64,000 nucleotides of DNA from NCBI GenBank assembly GCA_964020085.1, contig OZ026608.1:20733812-20797811 (forward strand), written 5' to 3'. The stretch comes from Micromussa lordhowensis (Eukaryota > Cnidaria > Anthozoa > Scleractinia > Lobophylliidae). The notes beneath the pieces were generated by a model. It searched no databases. It worked only from the letters and a program-made list of their open reading frames with translations, and was not told where the DNA came from. Numbering within the stretch: the stretch's first letter is position 1; each line of letters begins with the position of its first letter. Positions 49,287 through 62,588 of this stretch are shown here, piece after piece. The position numbers were made by a program, and so were the translations under genes.

Positions 49287-50750
49287 ATTGGATACAATAT
49301 GACTAACGTCTTAAACCAAATGGACCTGAAGTGTAGCAGATGCAATATTCAAGTCCACTATGGAGCTCTTAAGTAGCAGCAAAGTAGCAGTAGCATAAAG
49401 GTCCGTCTTGGGAGACCTAAAGACGCACCTTTAAATCAGGACATAAAATTACACATCTTGACTCTGGAATGACTATACGCAATAGCCCTTTTCACCATTA
49501 ACTTTTGCATTGCAATACAATCTAGTACGCATGTGAAGCAACTTCGGGCTATTTTGTAATTTCTGCCCTAAATTGCCTCGCATCCATGTTGGATTACATT
49601 GTAATGCAAATGAGAAATACTAACAGTGAAAAAAGCTATTGATTTCTGTCCTGCTCTAGAAAGAGCTGATTTAGATACATGAGGCTCACCTTTTGAATTA
49701 AAACCAATTTTTCAGACTCGAGAGTTTAATTTGGGCTAATGAAAAATGTGTTGTGGACCCTAGCTAGGAAGACATTGAAATGCCTTATTCCTCTGATTTG
49801 ATATTAATTATTAGCTCTAAAATTGAAAATGATTCCAGTGATAAATCCTCACGAAGACAAACGACAACGAGTACTTTGTAACCCTTCAGCTGTATCAGAC
49901 ACTGATCGTGTTTGCTAGTTCTCTTGCTCAAAGCCGTTAAAGCCTCTATATCTGTGGACAAAGGTCACCAACGAAACCACTAAAGGCCCAGATCAAACAT
50001 CGACCTTCTCATGAGAGGAGCTAAACTGAGCGAATTACGTTCGTGATAAGTTCAGCGTTTGACTCAACCGAGTCTGCCGAAGCAGACGAAAAGAACGTGT
50101 TAATCGATCTAAATTCGAATTAAGTTTGACGTTTGACTCGACGGTCGAGCTTTACCCGTTTGGATCGATTCAAATTGCAATTTAGTTCGTCTCGCGTGAA
50201 GTTCGAAGTAGTTAATCCTTTAATCCGGGACTATATAAAACTCCATTTAGTTGATGTACACATAAATGAGTCTTGAGACTGGCTGAAAAGGTCAGGGGGG
50301 GGGGGGGTGTGGGGGAACAAAAACAGCTAAATAAGACTCTTAACATAGGCTGTTAGTTTTCCTCTAGTATATAGCTTGCCATGGAAAAAAAGTACTCAGC
50401 TTTACTCGAGCATAAAAGCGAATCAAGACAGACACTGTTTAGAGACGAAACATTGTATTTTTAGTGTAGGGGCGGGGGGATTTTTGTGAACAATAATGAA
50501 TCAATCGAATCCCGATCTTTTTTTTATTGTACATAAGTTTTGTTCACTTTCTCTGTGTAGGTAGTTTTAGGTAATTACGACAAATTCGTATTCTTATTTG
50601 CTAACGATTGAAATTACCAAATCCTGTCTGCTTTCGAAGAATTCCTCTGCTTAAAAGTTTTATTTATTGGATTAGTTCTAAAAGCATGCCAAAATATAGA
50701 ATTTGTAAATAGAACAACACTGTAGAATAATGCAAAAAGAATCTTTGTAA
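49287..50750. other. 3' flank of the GPCR gene
   Basis: Probably 3' UTR and intergenic DNA. No canonical AATAAA close to the stop was found. 50035-50215 has inverted GTTTGACTC.AC.G / TCGATC motifs and may be another small element. Confidence 0.4.
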
Positions 50751-50756
50751 TATACA

Positions 50757-50993
50757 GGGCTGGGTTGTTTGAAAGCCGGTAAATGTTATCCCAGGATTAA
50801 AAGTTAACCGAAGCATTAATTTGTCTTGCGTAAAAATGTTTTTCGCTTCCTATTTTTTGTTTAGTTTGAGATTATTCAAATTCAAAAGAGAAGGCCAAAC
50901 AATATAAACAGAAAACCTCTCCGAAAAGTTGCAATCAAAATTCTCGCTAATCCTGGGTTAGCTTAATCGGGCTTTGAACAACCCGGCCCAGAT
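50757..50993. mobile_element. MITE with GGGCTGGGTTGTT ends
   Basis: Left GGGCTGGGTTGTTTGAAAGCC and, on minus from the right, GGGCCGGGTTGTTCAAAGCC; both continue to an ATCCCAGGATTA / ACCCAGGATTA block. This terminal type is common in animal genomes. Confidence 0.75.
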
Positions 50994-51228
50994 CTTTTCC
51001 CAGAGCAAAACATTCCGCTTGAGTAAAGACGCATTAAAAACAACGAGCATTCTCCAACGTGTTGTCAGACATTAATTCTATAGAAAACTACAGTTTAACC
51101 TCTTTGTACGGACACCAAAGGGACAGACATGAGTGTCTGTATTACAGGGCGAGAGAGATTATATGAATTTCTATGGGACCAAGTTAAATGTCTGTAAGAT
51201 AGAGCTGCTTATATTATGTGGTTCACTC

Positions 51229-51252
51229 CTCCCCTCCCCTCCCCTCCCCCTG
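51229..51252. repeat. (CCCCT)n microsatellite
   Basis: About five CTCCC/CCCCT repeats. Confidence 0.85.
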
Positions 51253-51967
51253 AGGGTACACCGTATAATAATTCAGAACTCCCAAGAATTCAGCTAAGCT
51301 AGACCTCAGTACACTACATTCACAATTAAAAATCACAACAAAATGAAACAGCAAAATAAAACAGCTGCAGCAAAATAGTCTTTTTCTTCCCAGCTAACAA
51401 AATTAAAAACAATACTAAAGTTGCTTTGACTTCTTCTGATGCTTAACTCAAGAATTCTGGGTTTGATTTTACGAGTAACAGCATATTTTGTTCAAATCCT
51501 CACAGTTATTTTTATTCTACCTGGCGACAGCGATCGAAGAGCGAGCTGCTAGACGCGTGCGACCCATTTTTGGCGCCAAATTAAAAGCTTTCGTGTATCT
51601 TTCACGTTTTACTGAGCTCCTCCATCATCATATCCTTTATTTAAACACGATAGGGTTTAAAGCTTAGAGCTTGTGGGGTCGTGTGGAAATAATTACAATA
51701 TGAAACTAAATTGAAATAGTGATAACATTACTTACAGATATGGTATGGTTTTGGAATGATAAATCTCTTTTCGTGAATATTCAATGCCGTCGCCACCGAG
51801 AAAAGTTGCCAGACTACACTGCTAACATACATTAAACGTCAGGACAGTAGTACAGTTTTCCCCCTTCTAAATCCTGATTGATCAATTCAAATTTTAGACC
51901 TATTAGCCGTACGCAAGGAGGTAAATTCATAAACATATATAACTTGCATTTGCAAAAAACTGATTAA

Positions 51968-53281
51968 GATGGGTGCACATATAATTGGTCACTAGATGAG
52001 AGACAAACAGTCTCTGCGGTGTCTATAGATCTGAGTAAGGCGTTTGACACTATATGCCACTGCCTCCTGATAACAAAGTTAGTGGCATATGGGCTTCAGG
52101 ACCATTCCATTCAACTGATTCGCTCTTACCTCATTAATCGCAAGCAACGAGTCAAGATAGAGAACGCTTATTCCAACTGGCGTGTAGTCCAATGTGGTGT
52201 CCCGCAAGGATCTCTTCTGGGACCGCTTTTGTTTAATATATATATTAATGATATAACCCGTATTACCAAGAATATGGAATTGAGGCTCTACGCAGATGAC
52301 ACAACCGGTTATGCTGCTAGTAACTCACCCGCGACCTTGGAATTCTACATCAATAGTGACCTGGCGAGATTATCACATTGGCTTGAAGATAACTACCCCA
52401 CCATCAATGCCATTAAGACGCAGGCTATGATTGTTGGTAAATCCAACTATAATTATGAGCTCACTTTAAAGTCAAATAATATTCTGACTATCGATGAACT
52501 TAAGTTGCTGGGAGTGACGATTGACAATAACCTCACTTTTTCTTCACATATTAAATTGGTTCTTAGTAAAATTCATGCAAAGATAGCTGCCTTGCGCAGA
52601 ATCAGGAATTTTATTGATAGTGACACTGCGGTTAAACTATATAAGTCGTACATTCTACCTCATTTTGACTATTGTAGTCCTCTTCTAATAGGAATTAATC
52701 AAACTTTATCTGATAAATTAGAAAATGCCAATTATTACGTACTTAGAACTCTCTTCAATCTACCTAAGTCTATTAGTTACGAGCAGATCTTGTTGCAGTA
52801 TAATTTAGATTCCATTAAGCATAGGCGCATGGTCCAAGCTCTGACACTTGTGTACAAAAGCTATCCCAATTATATAAGTAATATGTTTAGAATCAAAAAC
52901 TGTGTTTACAATCTTCGCGGCAATGGTAGCAGATTCGATCAGCCGGCCCCTAATACTGGTTTTAAACACAGATCTTTTTCGAATATTGCATGCCGCCTCT
53001 GGAACAAGATACCTTTGCATGTTAGGGAGGCCCCAAATCTTAAGAATTTTATGGCCAAACTAAAGAAACTTAAGTTGAGCCAGGACGAGTGTCGTTGTAA
53101 TTTCTGCTCTAATTAGATGCTATTATAAATTTATAGTATGGATAGGTAATTTTATTTTGGATTCTTATTCTAGTATTTTCTTAATCTATATACTAATGTA
53201 GATACACGTACATTTTTGTAACGAGTCTTTTTTTAGGCTCATCAATGTCACGTGTTGAAATAAAGTTTTTCAGTTCAGTTT
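51968..53281 (+). mobile_element. 5'-truncated LINE with RT domain (CR1/Jockey-like)
   Basis: The frame is open from 51968 to the TAG at 53114-53116. RT motifs: SIDLSKAFDTI (block A), QCGVPQGSLLGPLLFNIYIN (block B), LYADDT (catalytic YADD), TINAIKTQAMI and LKLLGVTIDNNLTFSSHI. It ends with a Cys-containing tail (CRCNFCSN). No stop interrupts it, so the insertion may be young. The endonuclease and the first RT blocks are missing, as expected for incomplete reverse transcription. The 3' end, near 53280, is a short AAAGTTTTTCAGTTCAGTT-type tail. The exact clade is not certain. Confidence 0.88.
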
Positions 53282-53376
53282 TTTCAGTCACAGAAGATAC
53301 CCTTTAATGAATTCGGAGATCTGAAATGCCAGAGGAACGATTCAGATCAGCGGCATGACAGTGTCCTAACCTTCCC

Positions 53377-53394
<18 letters not shown>

Positions 53395-53410
<16 letters not shown>

Positions 53411-53690
53411 GAGAGTTTTCCGATTGGCTTAGCCATCATGGGCTATGAGCCATTATACCATGCTCTACGAATATGGTGAGCGTACGCGTGATTTTTTTTT
53501 TTGAGGCGTTTTATTTCTTTTAAGTTTAGTTTGCTATATTTTTGGGGCGTTTTTAATAAAACAATATTCCACTCGCGCTTGTTGGATATTGAGATGATTA
53601 TAGCCAACTCGGCGCTATGCGCCTCGTTGGCTATCTACCATCTCATATCCAACGCGCGCTTGGGGAATAATTGTTAATTAGTATTTCTTC
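53395..53690. repeat. Interspersed repeat with paired CCAAC..GGCGC..GCGCC..GTTGG hairpin
   Basis: GCCAACTCGGCGCTATGCGCCTCGTTGGC forms a hairpin. TGTTGGATATTGAGATGAT...ATCTCATATCCAACGCGCG and ATTCCACTCGCGCTTG...GCGCTTGGGGAATAAT pair outside it. This is a fold-back organisation around 53560-53675. Confidence 0.6.
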
Positions 53691-54514
53691 ATTCTGGATG
53701 AAACACACACTCGCAGTTTCCAAGAATAGGCGGATTCATGTGACGTCATTGTTTACATTTTTGCTCATTTGCATAGGCCTTTGCGTACAGAAGGCAACAC
53801 GTTAGATATGAATTGACTTCAGGCAGCTAAACAGCTAGTGAAACTTAGTACATGGTGAAATATTTAGCTCTTTGGGTGTAATATTCAAGGAGAAATTGTC
53901 TTTCAAAAACTGCAAAATTTCCGGGTGGCAAAAGCGCTAATGAGCTTATATATTTTTTGTTAAATTTTGAGTTTTTAAACCCGTGTTGCACAAAAAGTAT
54001 TCAATACATCAGGCTCATATTCACTGGCAGAGTTAATCGTACTATGACCTTTCCAGCTGGAAAATCAAATGGTTCGCGCCATTCCGTTTGGGAAACTTTG
54101 GGAAGCTGAGATTTGAGGTGATGCTATTTTTCTGCTCTTTTAAGTCCCTCTAGCTGATGTGAATAGACTTTATAGCGACTTCCTCTCATGTAATGTCGCA
54201 TTTAAGTGTTTAATGTGAGCCGTTCTCCCAACCCTACGTCGAACTCACAATTTCTTCTCCGTTTTCTGGTTTTATTCACTGCTCAATGACTCACTGAAAA
54301 GACTTAAAACTCACAATATAAAACTCTAGAAAAACTTCCTCGCTACTCGCTACCTTTTTCACATTCCGATCGTCTTATCCTGCTCGCACGTGTTCATTAC
54401 CTTATTTGGTAGTTATCGCATGTCAACAACTAACAAGGGTGGGGTCGGTCAAAACTCTCGTACAAATGTTTATGTCTGAAATTTCCAACCCGATGGTTTT
54501 TGTAAATGCACCCT

Positions 54515-55625
54515 TTTGAGAGCGGAGGACGTAATAAACATGCGCAAGTTTTGGCCGCGTGCTAGGCTCCAAGTTTGAAAAAAAATGGCGGGAATTTCGT
54601 CGTTCATGTAAACAAGAAAGTTTACGAATTTAATATGCTTACCCACTTTTCCCCTGTAAGTAGCAACATTTTATGTCCTTCATTGAAAGCTGGTGCGTGA
54701 ATGTTCTCATGGGGAATCAATTTTTGGACAAAATTAACAGAATTAAGCACAACGCTTAATATATAAGCAAACTTCGCAGCAGGCAGGGGGAAACTTGTTT
54801 TCTTAACAGTGAAATGCCGAAAAAAAAATCCTGCTTGCCCAAGTATAAATAAATCAACTTAGCGACATCCTCATCCTCTCGGCATTGGACTGGGACTAGC
54901 TTGCAATTGAGGCTAATGCTGGGAGGCTTATCAAATGCAAATGACATTTTAAAATCTCTTTTTAATAATATTCCCCGGCATCCATTGCAAGCTAGTCCAA
55001 TACCGAGAACACCTATTGCACAGCTTTCTGAGCATTCCTAGCTCTACTTGCGGGTTCAGGTAATAATACGAGCTGCAATGGTGGAAAGAAGAGCAGAGTC
55101 AACTGCGCACAGTCATAAGGTACGCGAAGATGACATTCGTCAAGAGATTATGATCAGATCATATTCGGTTGATATATATATTTACACTTGAGCAAGAATG
55201 ATTTTTTTTCAGCATTTCACTGTTTAAAAAAAAACAAGGTTCCCCCTGCCTGCAGAGAGCCTCTTTTGCTTATATATTCAGTGGTTTGCTTATATGGATG
55301 CAATATGTAAAGTGGTTTGTGGGAAAATGTGTCTTCGCACCGAAATTTCTTCTGTCCCGCGGGGGAATAAAGGGTTCGGAAACCGTCTTAAGGTTAATTT
55401 TGTCCGAAAAAATTGAATCCCCTCGGAAACAATGCACCAGCTTTTCATCAGCGATGTGAAAATGTTGCTGCTTAACTGGAAAATTGGGAATGAAAGGATG
55501 TTAAGTTTGTAACTTTTTTTGTTTACACGATCGTTCAATTTCCCGCCATTTTTTCAAACTTGGAGCCTGGCGCACAGCCAAAACTCGCGCATGCTTATTA
55601 CGTCTTTTCACTCGCGATACTCTCA
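54515..55625. mobile_element. ~1.1-kb element with long (~300-400 bp) inverted arms
   Basis: Left GACGTAATAAACATGCGCAAG...AGGCTCCAAGTTTGAAAAAAAATGGCGGGA matches the inverse of TCCCGCCATTTTTTCAAACTTGGAGCCTGGCG...GCGCATGCTTATTACGTC at the right. Inner blocks (GCAGGCAGGGGGAAACTTG, ACAGTGAAATGC, GGTGC.TGAA.GTT) also pair. A second small palindrome, GACTAGCTTGCAATTG / CATTGCAAGCTAGTC, is at the centre (54895-55000). No transposase frame was seen. Confidence 0.75.
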
Positions 55626-58600
55626 GTTAAGGATTACCACGTGACGTGGAAACTAAGGACTAACAACTGCGACTAAGGAAGACTGGGGCGGATTTAATAT
55701 AGGGGATGAGACTGTTAAGCTAATGTGGTTCGTCATGTCCATTCCACTACTATACTCAGTGTTGTAATCCTCGTGTACCCGCTTATTAAGCCATCGACGA
55801 AGTCGTATTTTAGGTGAATTTAAGCTCAAAATATCGCCGCATTTGACTCCTTTTGTAATCAAATTAACACGTATGGTAGTCTTAAATCGTTCACCGTGCC
55901 GTCTGAGTAAACTCTTTCACTCCTAAGAGTGTCAAAGTTCAACAATACCACATGAAAGTGATGCTCACAATAACACAAACATATTTGAATGATCACAACA
56001 AGTTAGAAACGTCTGAATAACATGTTCAGCACAGTATACTATACTACTTGAAAGTCCTGTTCAATAGCTTTAATTTAAGAGGACGTCATCTCTTAGGGTG
56101 TTATCCACAAAATTAAGAATTGGGTGAACACAATGGGTCACTAGTTGAATGATGACAGAAGAAAGGAAAAAACATTCGTTGGAACCGAGCAGGAGGATCG
56201 CATGCCAAGGAAATAAGAGTTTGGTATACGGCAAGGACTGGAACACGAAAAGTTTCTATTAATCCGGTTAGTTAAGCTTCGGTCTAGCCAAAAGTCATTT
56301 GTTTGATATTGTCTGGTCGCGCTATGCGATTGTTGGCAAGAATGCAAGTATTGTGGTTGGCTTGGCTGCCATTTCTCACAAGCTGTTTGCAGTGCTTGAG
56401 GATACTAAGTAGATGACAGGAAAACCACAGTTTGAAAAGATAATACCCAAGACCCTGACGAAAAGGAAGTTCTTATTGGATTTGCTATCAGCTACAGACA
56501 CAAAAAGACAAGGTTTGTCTTTGAAAAATACAACCTTGGCCCTCATCTATTGTGCTTATCGAACATGACGACTGTCTCTAAAGCATTGCTACTCTTGGGC
56601 GTGACTCTGAAATCTTCCTTGACTCGTTTATTCAAAACGATGCGATTTTCCCCGGCTCCGTTTTTTCAATCCTAACCTCTGTATACAATAAATGGACTGC
56701 ACTTCTGGTTCCCTTAGTAGAGGTAACTCATCTTGCAGAGATCTACACGCACATACGGGCGGACTGAAAAGTGGCCAACCAATTCCCTCCTCACCCTTCC
56801 CCAGATAGGCTACGATTTGTCAGCGTTCGCCAAACATTTCGCAGCTCCATGTTCCGGATATACTAAGCTTAGCTACCTCAGTTTTTTTCCCATAAAAATA
56901 GTACAACACTAATACTACCAACACAAAGGCATGGAAAGGCAACATGCAGATTGCCTGTTTACGAAAACAGAGACAAATATTTTTGTCTCTCGTAAGGTCA
57001 AAGCGTGCAAGAAACTTGACATACAAAAATATGATGGAAAATCGATATTGAAAAAGTTTCCTTCCCAGACAGCTACCTTCCTCACATTTTCAGATATCTT
57101 AAGGGAGCTCCGTCGCGAGGCGGTACAGCTCGAAGAATTATGGACAGAGGTTTAGTTTATGACATTACGTAGTCCTTCGCAATCTCCTCGGTCGTAAGGC
57201 CGGGATACTCGTTATTTAGATTATTAATTACTTCTTTGTTGTTTTCCGCCATAAAAAACTTTTATCTTGAAATTTCCTTTCTAAATAACTTGAAAGTTTG
57301 TAGGTAAGTAAAACTCGTACCTGGCGTTTCATAGACTTCACAGACGAAACGCTGCTGTTTGCATGATGGAAAATGGATGCGAAAACAGTCAACAACCCTC
57401 TCTGAAATTTGCCAATATTGCCATTAAATTAACATAGAAGGCTTCTCTTCCGTATCCGAGACACCCCAAATCAAGAAATCGGGTACATCTTCCTTAACAT
57501 GTTTCGATTCACCGACTCACATGAAGAAGAAATAAAGACGGTCATTCCTTTTTATTATTTTTACTAGAGCCAACAAGTGGGAATTTCATCAGAAAGGCAA
57601 AAATTTATTAGATCGGTTTTCTTCATGGCCATTTATCTCAATAAAGGGTACTAAAATAATATATTGTGAATGTTTGCTCCTTCTTTATAATACAATACTG
57701 AACAAACAACAACAACAACTAAAACGGACGTAGCGGGAAGGTCATCCCTAATATGCCACACCCCTGCAGTCTAGTAGCGGGTGTCTTTGAAAAACAAACG
57801 CCTTGAATTCTTCCTATGCGCGGCTAGTTCTGTAAGTCTCCCAAGGGAGAAAAGAAACAAGATTCCAAGTACTCTGAGAATTGTACAATCCCACTAATAC
57901 TGCATGATCTAATTATCGATTTGTACAACCAACATGTGTTGCGTGTCGGGTTCGTCTTTACACGCGTCCAGCTACGAATGATTTGTGAGGTCATTTCACA
58001 TTAATTGACTAATTATGTTAGTCATATTTGCTAATCGTGTATTCAAAGGAAGTTTTATAAAAATCATCTGTCAGCCCACCCAAGAGACAAACAAATTCCT
58101 TTTTCCTTTATTACTCGGGGTTCTTTTTCATAATATTTCCTTTAATTTCTTTTGTCTTAAGAAATTTTGGTGTGGGGACAACGAGTAGAATATGATAGTC
58201 TCTTTAAATTCAGGCTATATTTTAGCATTGTTTTCTGTAATATCTTTCATAATGTCGAATTGCTCTGTTTTATAACTGAAACCACCCAGTACAATTGAAA
58301 AGCGGAAGATATGTTTATGTTTTAAAATGGGATTCTGGAAATTTAGTCTCCTTCAGATCTAATCACCAGGCCGCCATTTATGTCGCGGGTTGTTGAAAGG
58401 TGTTTTTATTAATTAGTAGGATGAGATAGAAATTCCGCCCTCGACTGCGGACAGATAATTAAAATGGTTACTTAGGAAACGTTTGGAAAATGTTTAGGTT
58501 TTTAGTTTGGAAAAGCGAAACAAGTCTGCCTTTGTAGAGAGAAGCCAGAGTGTATTCTAATTATAAAATCACGAATTTTTGACATAGCATTGGAAAATTG

Positions 58601-61600
58601 ATGACGAAATCATTTAAGCTCATTCTCGGGACCCGACGAGCGTTCTCAAATGTCCTCACGAAATACGCATAAATATGCGTCCTTCACTCGAGGCTTCAAG
58701 ATAAGCCCTGTGAGTTTATGTTAAACATCTGGTGAATCACAATTTCGGAAACATTTTGGCCGCGAAGGAAATCCGTTTCGTCTTTTCGGCAACTCAAGCT
58801 GGTTTTTCCTGTTTAGAATTATTCTCACGCAATTAGCAGTCGAAGGAAGAAAAGAACAGGTAACAATTTCATTTTGTTCTTTCTATATCATTGTTACATT
58901 TGAATTCAAACTCCGAAGTATACAGGCCTCGAAAGACAGGCCTTGGAAGTGAAGCACAGAGATCGTTGTCTGTTTTACCGATGTGCTTAGTATAAATACA
59001 ACTTGTATAAATTTTGATATTTGTGGGGCCAAGCGAAGGGTCCATTTTAAAAGTGAGATGTAACAATAGTTCGACTGTTGGCATGGTAAAAGATTTCGAT
59101 AAAATTTCACAAGAGGTTTTGAATGTGGAATCTTCAGCTACCCCAGTAACACGACTTGGTAGAAATACGTTTTTGCTCGAAAAGCTTTTTTATCACGGCA
59201 AACCACTCATAATAAGTGTTTACCCATGGCCAAGTAAACTTGACTCCGACCAAATCGAAAAGAAGACTTAGTTTTGCATCGCCAATACAACGACAGAGAA
59301 AGAAAGATACAAATGCTTTGCACCTTTTCATTGGTGTGGTGCATTTTGGAAACCACCCATGGTTTATTTTATACCGTTGTAGGAGGACATTAGGAACTAT
59401 TTCGTTACCAGTTTGGAACTTAACCTACACGGAGTTGACATCAGTTTTAACCCTTCGACTACCCTTAAGACGAAGACTTAAACATCACTTTTATTCCTTT
59501 CGTTCACGTTCCCGTGCATTGGTCAGCTTAATGTGTGCAGTTTCGTGTTATATTGTACGTGTAAACTGTTCGAAAGGGATTGATTGCACGTGCACCATAC
59601 ATCTCTCATTCTGTTCAGTTGACGAACGTTTGATCTGCAATTGTCAGTCTGTAAGAAAACAACCATCTCCTATATTCATTTTTTTCGATGACCTCATGGC
59701 AACTCTGAAATAATAGCCAACGGATTGAATTTTAGGCTGCAGGGTGAGTGAGAACAGTATTGTGTTGTAAGCCCTTTCTCTACAATTAGTACAGTTTGTT
59801 GTTGTTGTCCAGTACAGTGAGCGACCAAGGTTAGATTCTAGAATGATTAGAAATTAAACTTTACTCATTGTTTCGAATGATGTTTTGGCAACAGGGGTGC
59901 TATTAACTGCATTTTTGTGTGTCTGCTGAACTTTTTAACGACTTACGTTGTAGAATATACAAGAAATTTGTAAACAAAACAAAGTCTAAGTGTATGATGA
60001 CGTATGGTGCTGTTGTTGATTATGGAGTGCGCAGATTCTAGACTTTGCGCTGATGAAATTAGGAAAAAGGAACAACGGAAGCAGCGCATTGTGTTTGGTG
60101 TTTGATGCGAGAATTAAGAAATCGCTATGGTAATATACTGTTTGCGCTTAGCTTAGTGACCTGTCTTTGTCTCCACACTCAACACAACACGAACAGATAG
60201 TTTAATGACCAAAAAATGTACAGAGAATTCAAACAACTAGATGTGTCGAGGACGCCAAAGTTTGAATACCAATTGCAAGTAAGTATAAAGAAAATTTGTA
60301 CTTCTTCTGCATGCTTCAGTTATTCACAGACAAACGTTTTCATATTCATTAACGGTGTGATAAAGAAACTGTTCTTGAAGTTTTTTCAATTGTAAGACTT
60401 CCTGGCAGCATCATGTCTGAAGATGTGAGGTTACGGCAGCAACATTTCATCCTACAAGATAAAAACGCCTCAGAATTAAAGTGAATAGATTTACATTTTT
60501 GTGGGTTGCTGGGAAGTGATTCTATAATTGTTCACAATGATTCACTCTTTGGAAGATTTCGTAATATATATATTTTCCCCCTGATGATTGCTTCTGAAGA
60601 AGCATGACACTCTGAGTAGCAAGTAAATGTCTTCTAATCCAGCTCATTACTTCTGTTCTTATAAATTGCTCTAGTTTAACTACTGAGCTCTCTAATAGCC
60701 GATGAGGATTTCAACCTGCCATTTGGTTATATTTTTCCATGCATGTATGTCGATTTCTCATCTAGGTACCTACCTCATGTCCGATAGTCTCTTCGATGTT
60801 GACGATAGATCACTTTCTAAACTGTCCTTTGTAGACGGTATAACTGATTTTGTTGCTAATTAGTTTGGCAAAGCTCATAAAGCCTCCGTTGATTCGTTCC
60901 TTTTCAATTCAGTTAGGTCAAGACTTACGGTGCATATTTTCTATACAAATTGCCAAATTGTGTTCAACACTTCAACAACTTCATTTCAGGACCCCTGTCA
61001 TGGAACTTAAGGTTTCATTTCTCAGCAGTAAATGTGTTCACAATACTATACAATGTAAGCTGATAGTAAGAACCTTGCTCATTTAAAAAGGCGAAGATGA
61101 TTTTTTTTCTGTGAAATATGTTAGTTTGCGTCACCACCTCGCCTTTAGTAAAACCCTGTTAATTATCGTAGAAATGGTTCCAAAGAAAATAAACATAATC
61201 TGAAATTCGTACGTCTAGGGCGTGTAATCATTCAAAGTTACGGATGAAATAAGGAAGGAAAATAAATAAATGAGTTTTTGAGTTTTTTCTTTATCTAAAC
61301 TCAAGAGATGTCCATGCAATGCTGACATGTCTGTAAAACCATCTCTTTTTTACAACAAAATAAACTTATCTTTATTTATGGAGATTGTCTACAACGAGTA
61401 TAAGAAGACATGGCAAATTGCTTCCCAATGCAGAACATATTATTATAGTCGTTAATTGACAAATAAATCAGGCATTATGACAGAAAATGTTTTTTATCTA
61501 TCAAGCTTTAGCTATAAGCTTGAGAATAAACATGAACTGATAAATTGACTTCAAGAGATTACTATTATAAGAAAAAGTTTTAAACTATAAGAAAAATATT

Positions 61601-62556
61601 TCACACACCAATAATAAAAAAAACAAAGGAAAAGAGGAAACTTCAGATCTATACGTGCAAAATGTTTGGTTCAATTTTCCTAATGTTACAACTATTAGTC
61701 ATTTTGGTTTAACCTGATGTCCTGGGAATTTTTTTGCCTTAGAAAACTTTTATTTTCAGGTTCCCTTTAAGTGTTTCATGACAAACCACATCTGCAATAG
61801 CGTGATAGTCCCCAGTAAGTCAACATTGGCGGCTAACTAGGTGGTAAGGGAATTTCCTGCTTATAAGAACAAATGGACATATCTTATCAGCCTGTCAGGT
61901 TAAAGCTGGGTTTATACATACAAAAGAGACAATAACGAGCATAATTTTCACTTGAGAAAACCCACACCGAGCTTTAAAGCCAATTCTAAACCACTTTTTT
62001 TACCTTTTAAAAACAAACTCCTCACGTTTTGGGCACGTGAGAAAAGCACATTTACAAACATCTATCTTTGCTTCTGTACGTGAAGCAATTTTATTATAGT
62101 TTCCTTGTAAAGTAAACAGGCTGCTTTGATTACGGAAGGTATAGGAAGTGATTTGGGCAAGTCTAAAAGTCCTCCAGAAGCGACTGGAACATTTCATGCT
62201 AAAATAGTCTGTTCTCTTCTCTTTTTTCATGACAAAAGTTGGGTAGGGGGAAGGAATGGTTAAGCTAGACGTTCATAAGCTAGCTGCAATAATTATGAAG
62301 GGAAATAATTATGAAATAGAAAATACAACCCAGCCGAGAAAGAAAATACCAGAACTAATGAAACAACATTGTCAAAAACAACAATCTTCTAATTAAAGCG
62401 AGCAAAATCAACAGTTTCACTGATTTTAATTTGGCACGCCTTTCAGCCATTGTTTTTGTGCCTAGAATTGATCTTCTATTGCGGACAAAGCGAGATATGC
62501 GAGATTTTTCTAAAAATGAGTTTGTGTTCGGAACTGAGGATGACCAAGAAGAAGAA

Positions 62557-62588
<32 letters not shown>

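Noticed and set aside
48302..49302. Minus- and shifted-frame open frames over the GPCR
   Set aside because: Antisense or shifted shadows of the receptor coding sequence.
59014..59713. 85- and 165-codon plus-strand frames
   Set aside because: No domain, high Cys/Phe/Arg composition typical of chance frames, and no splice sites that extend them.
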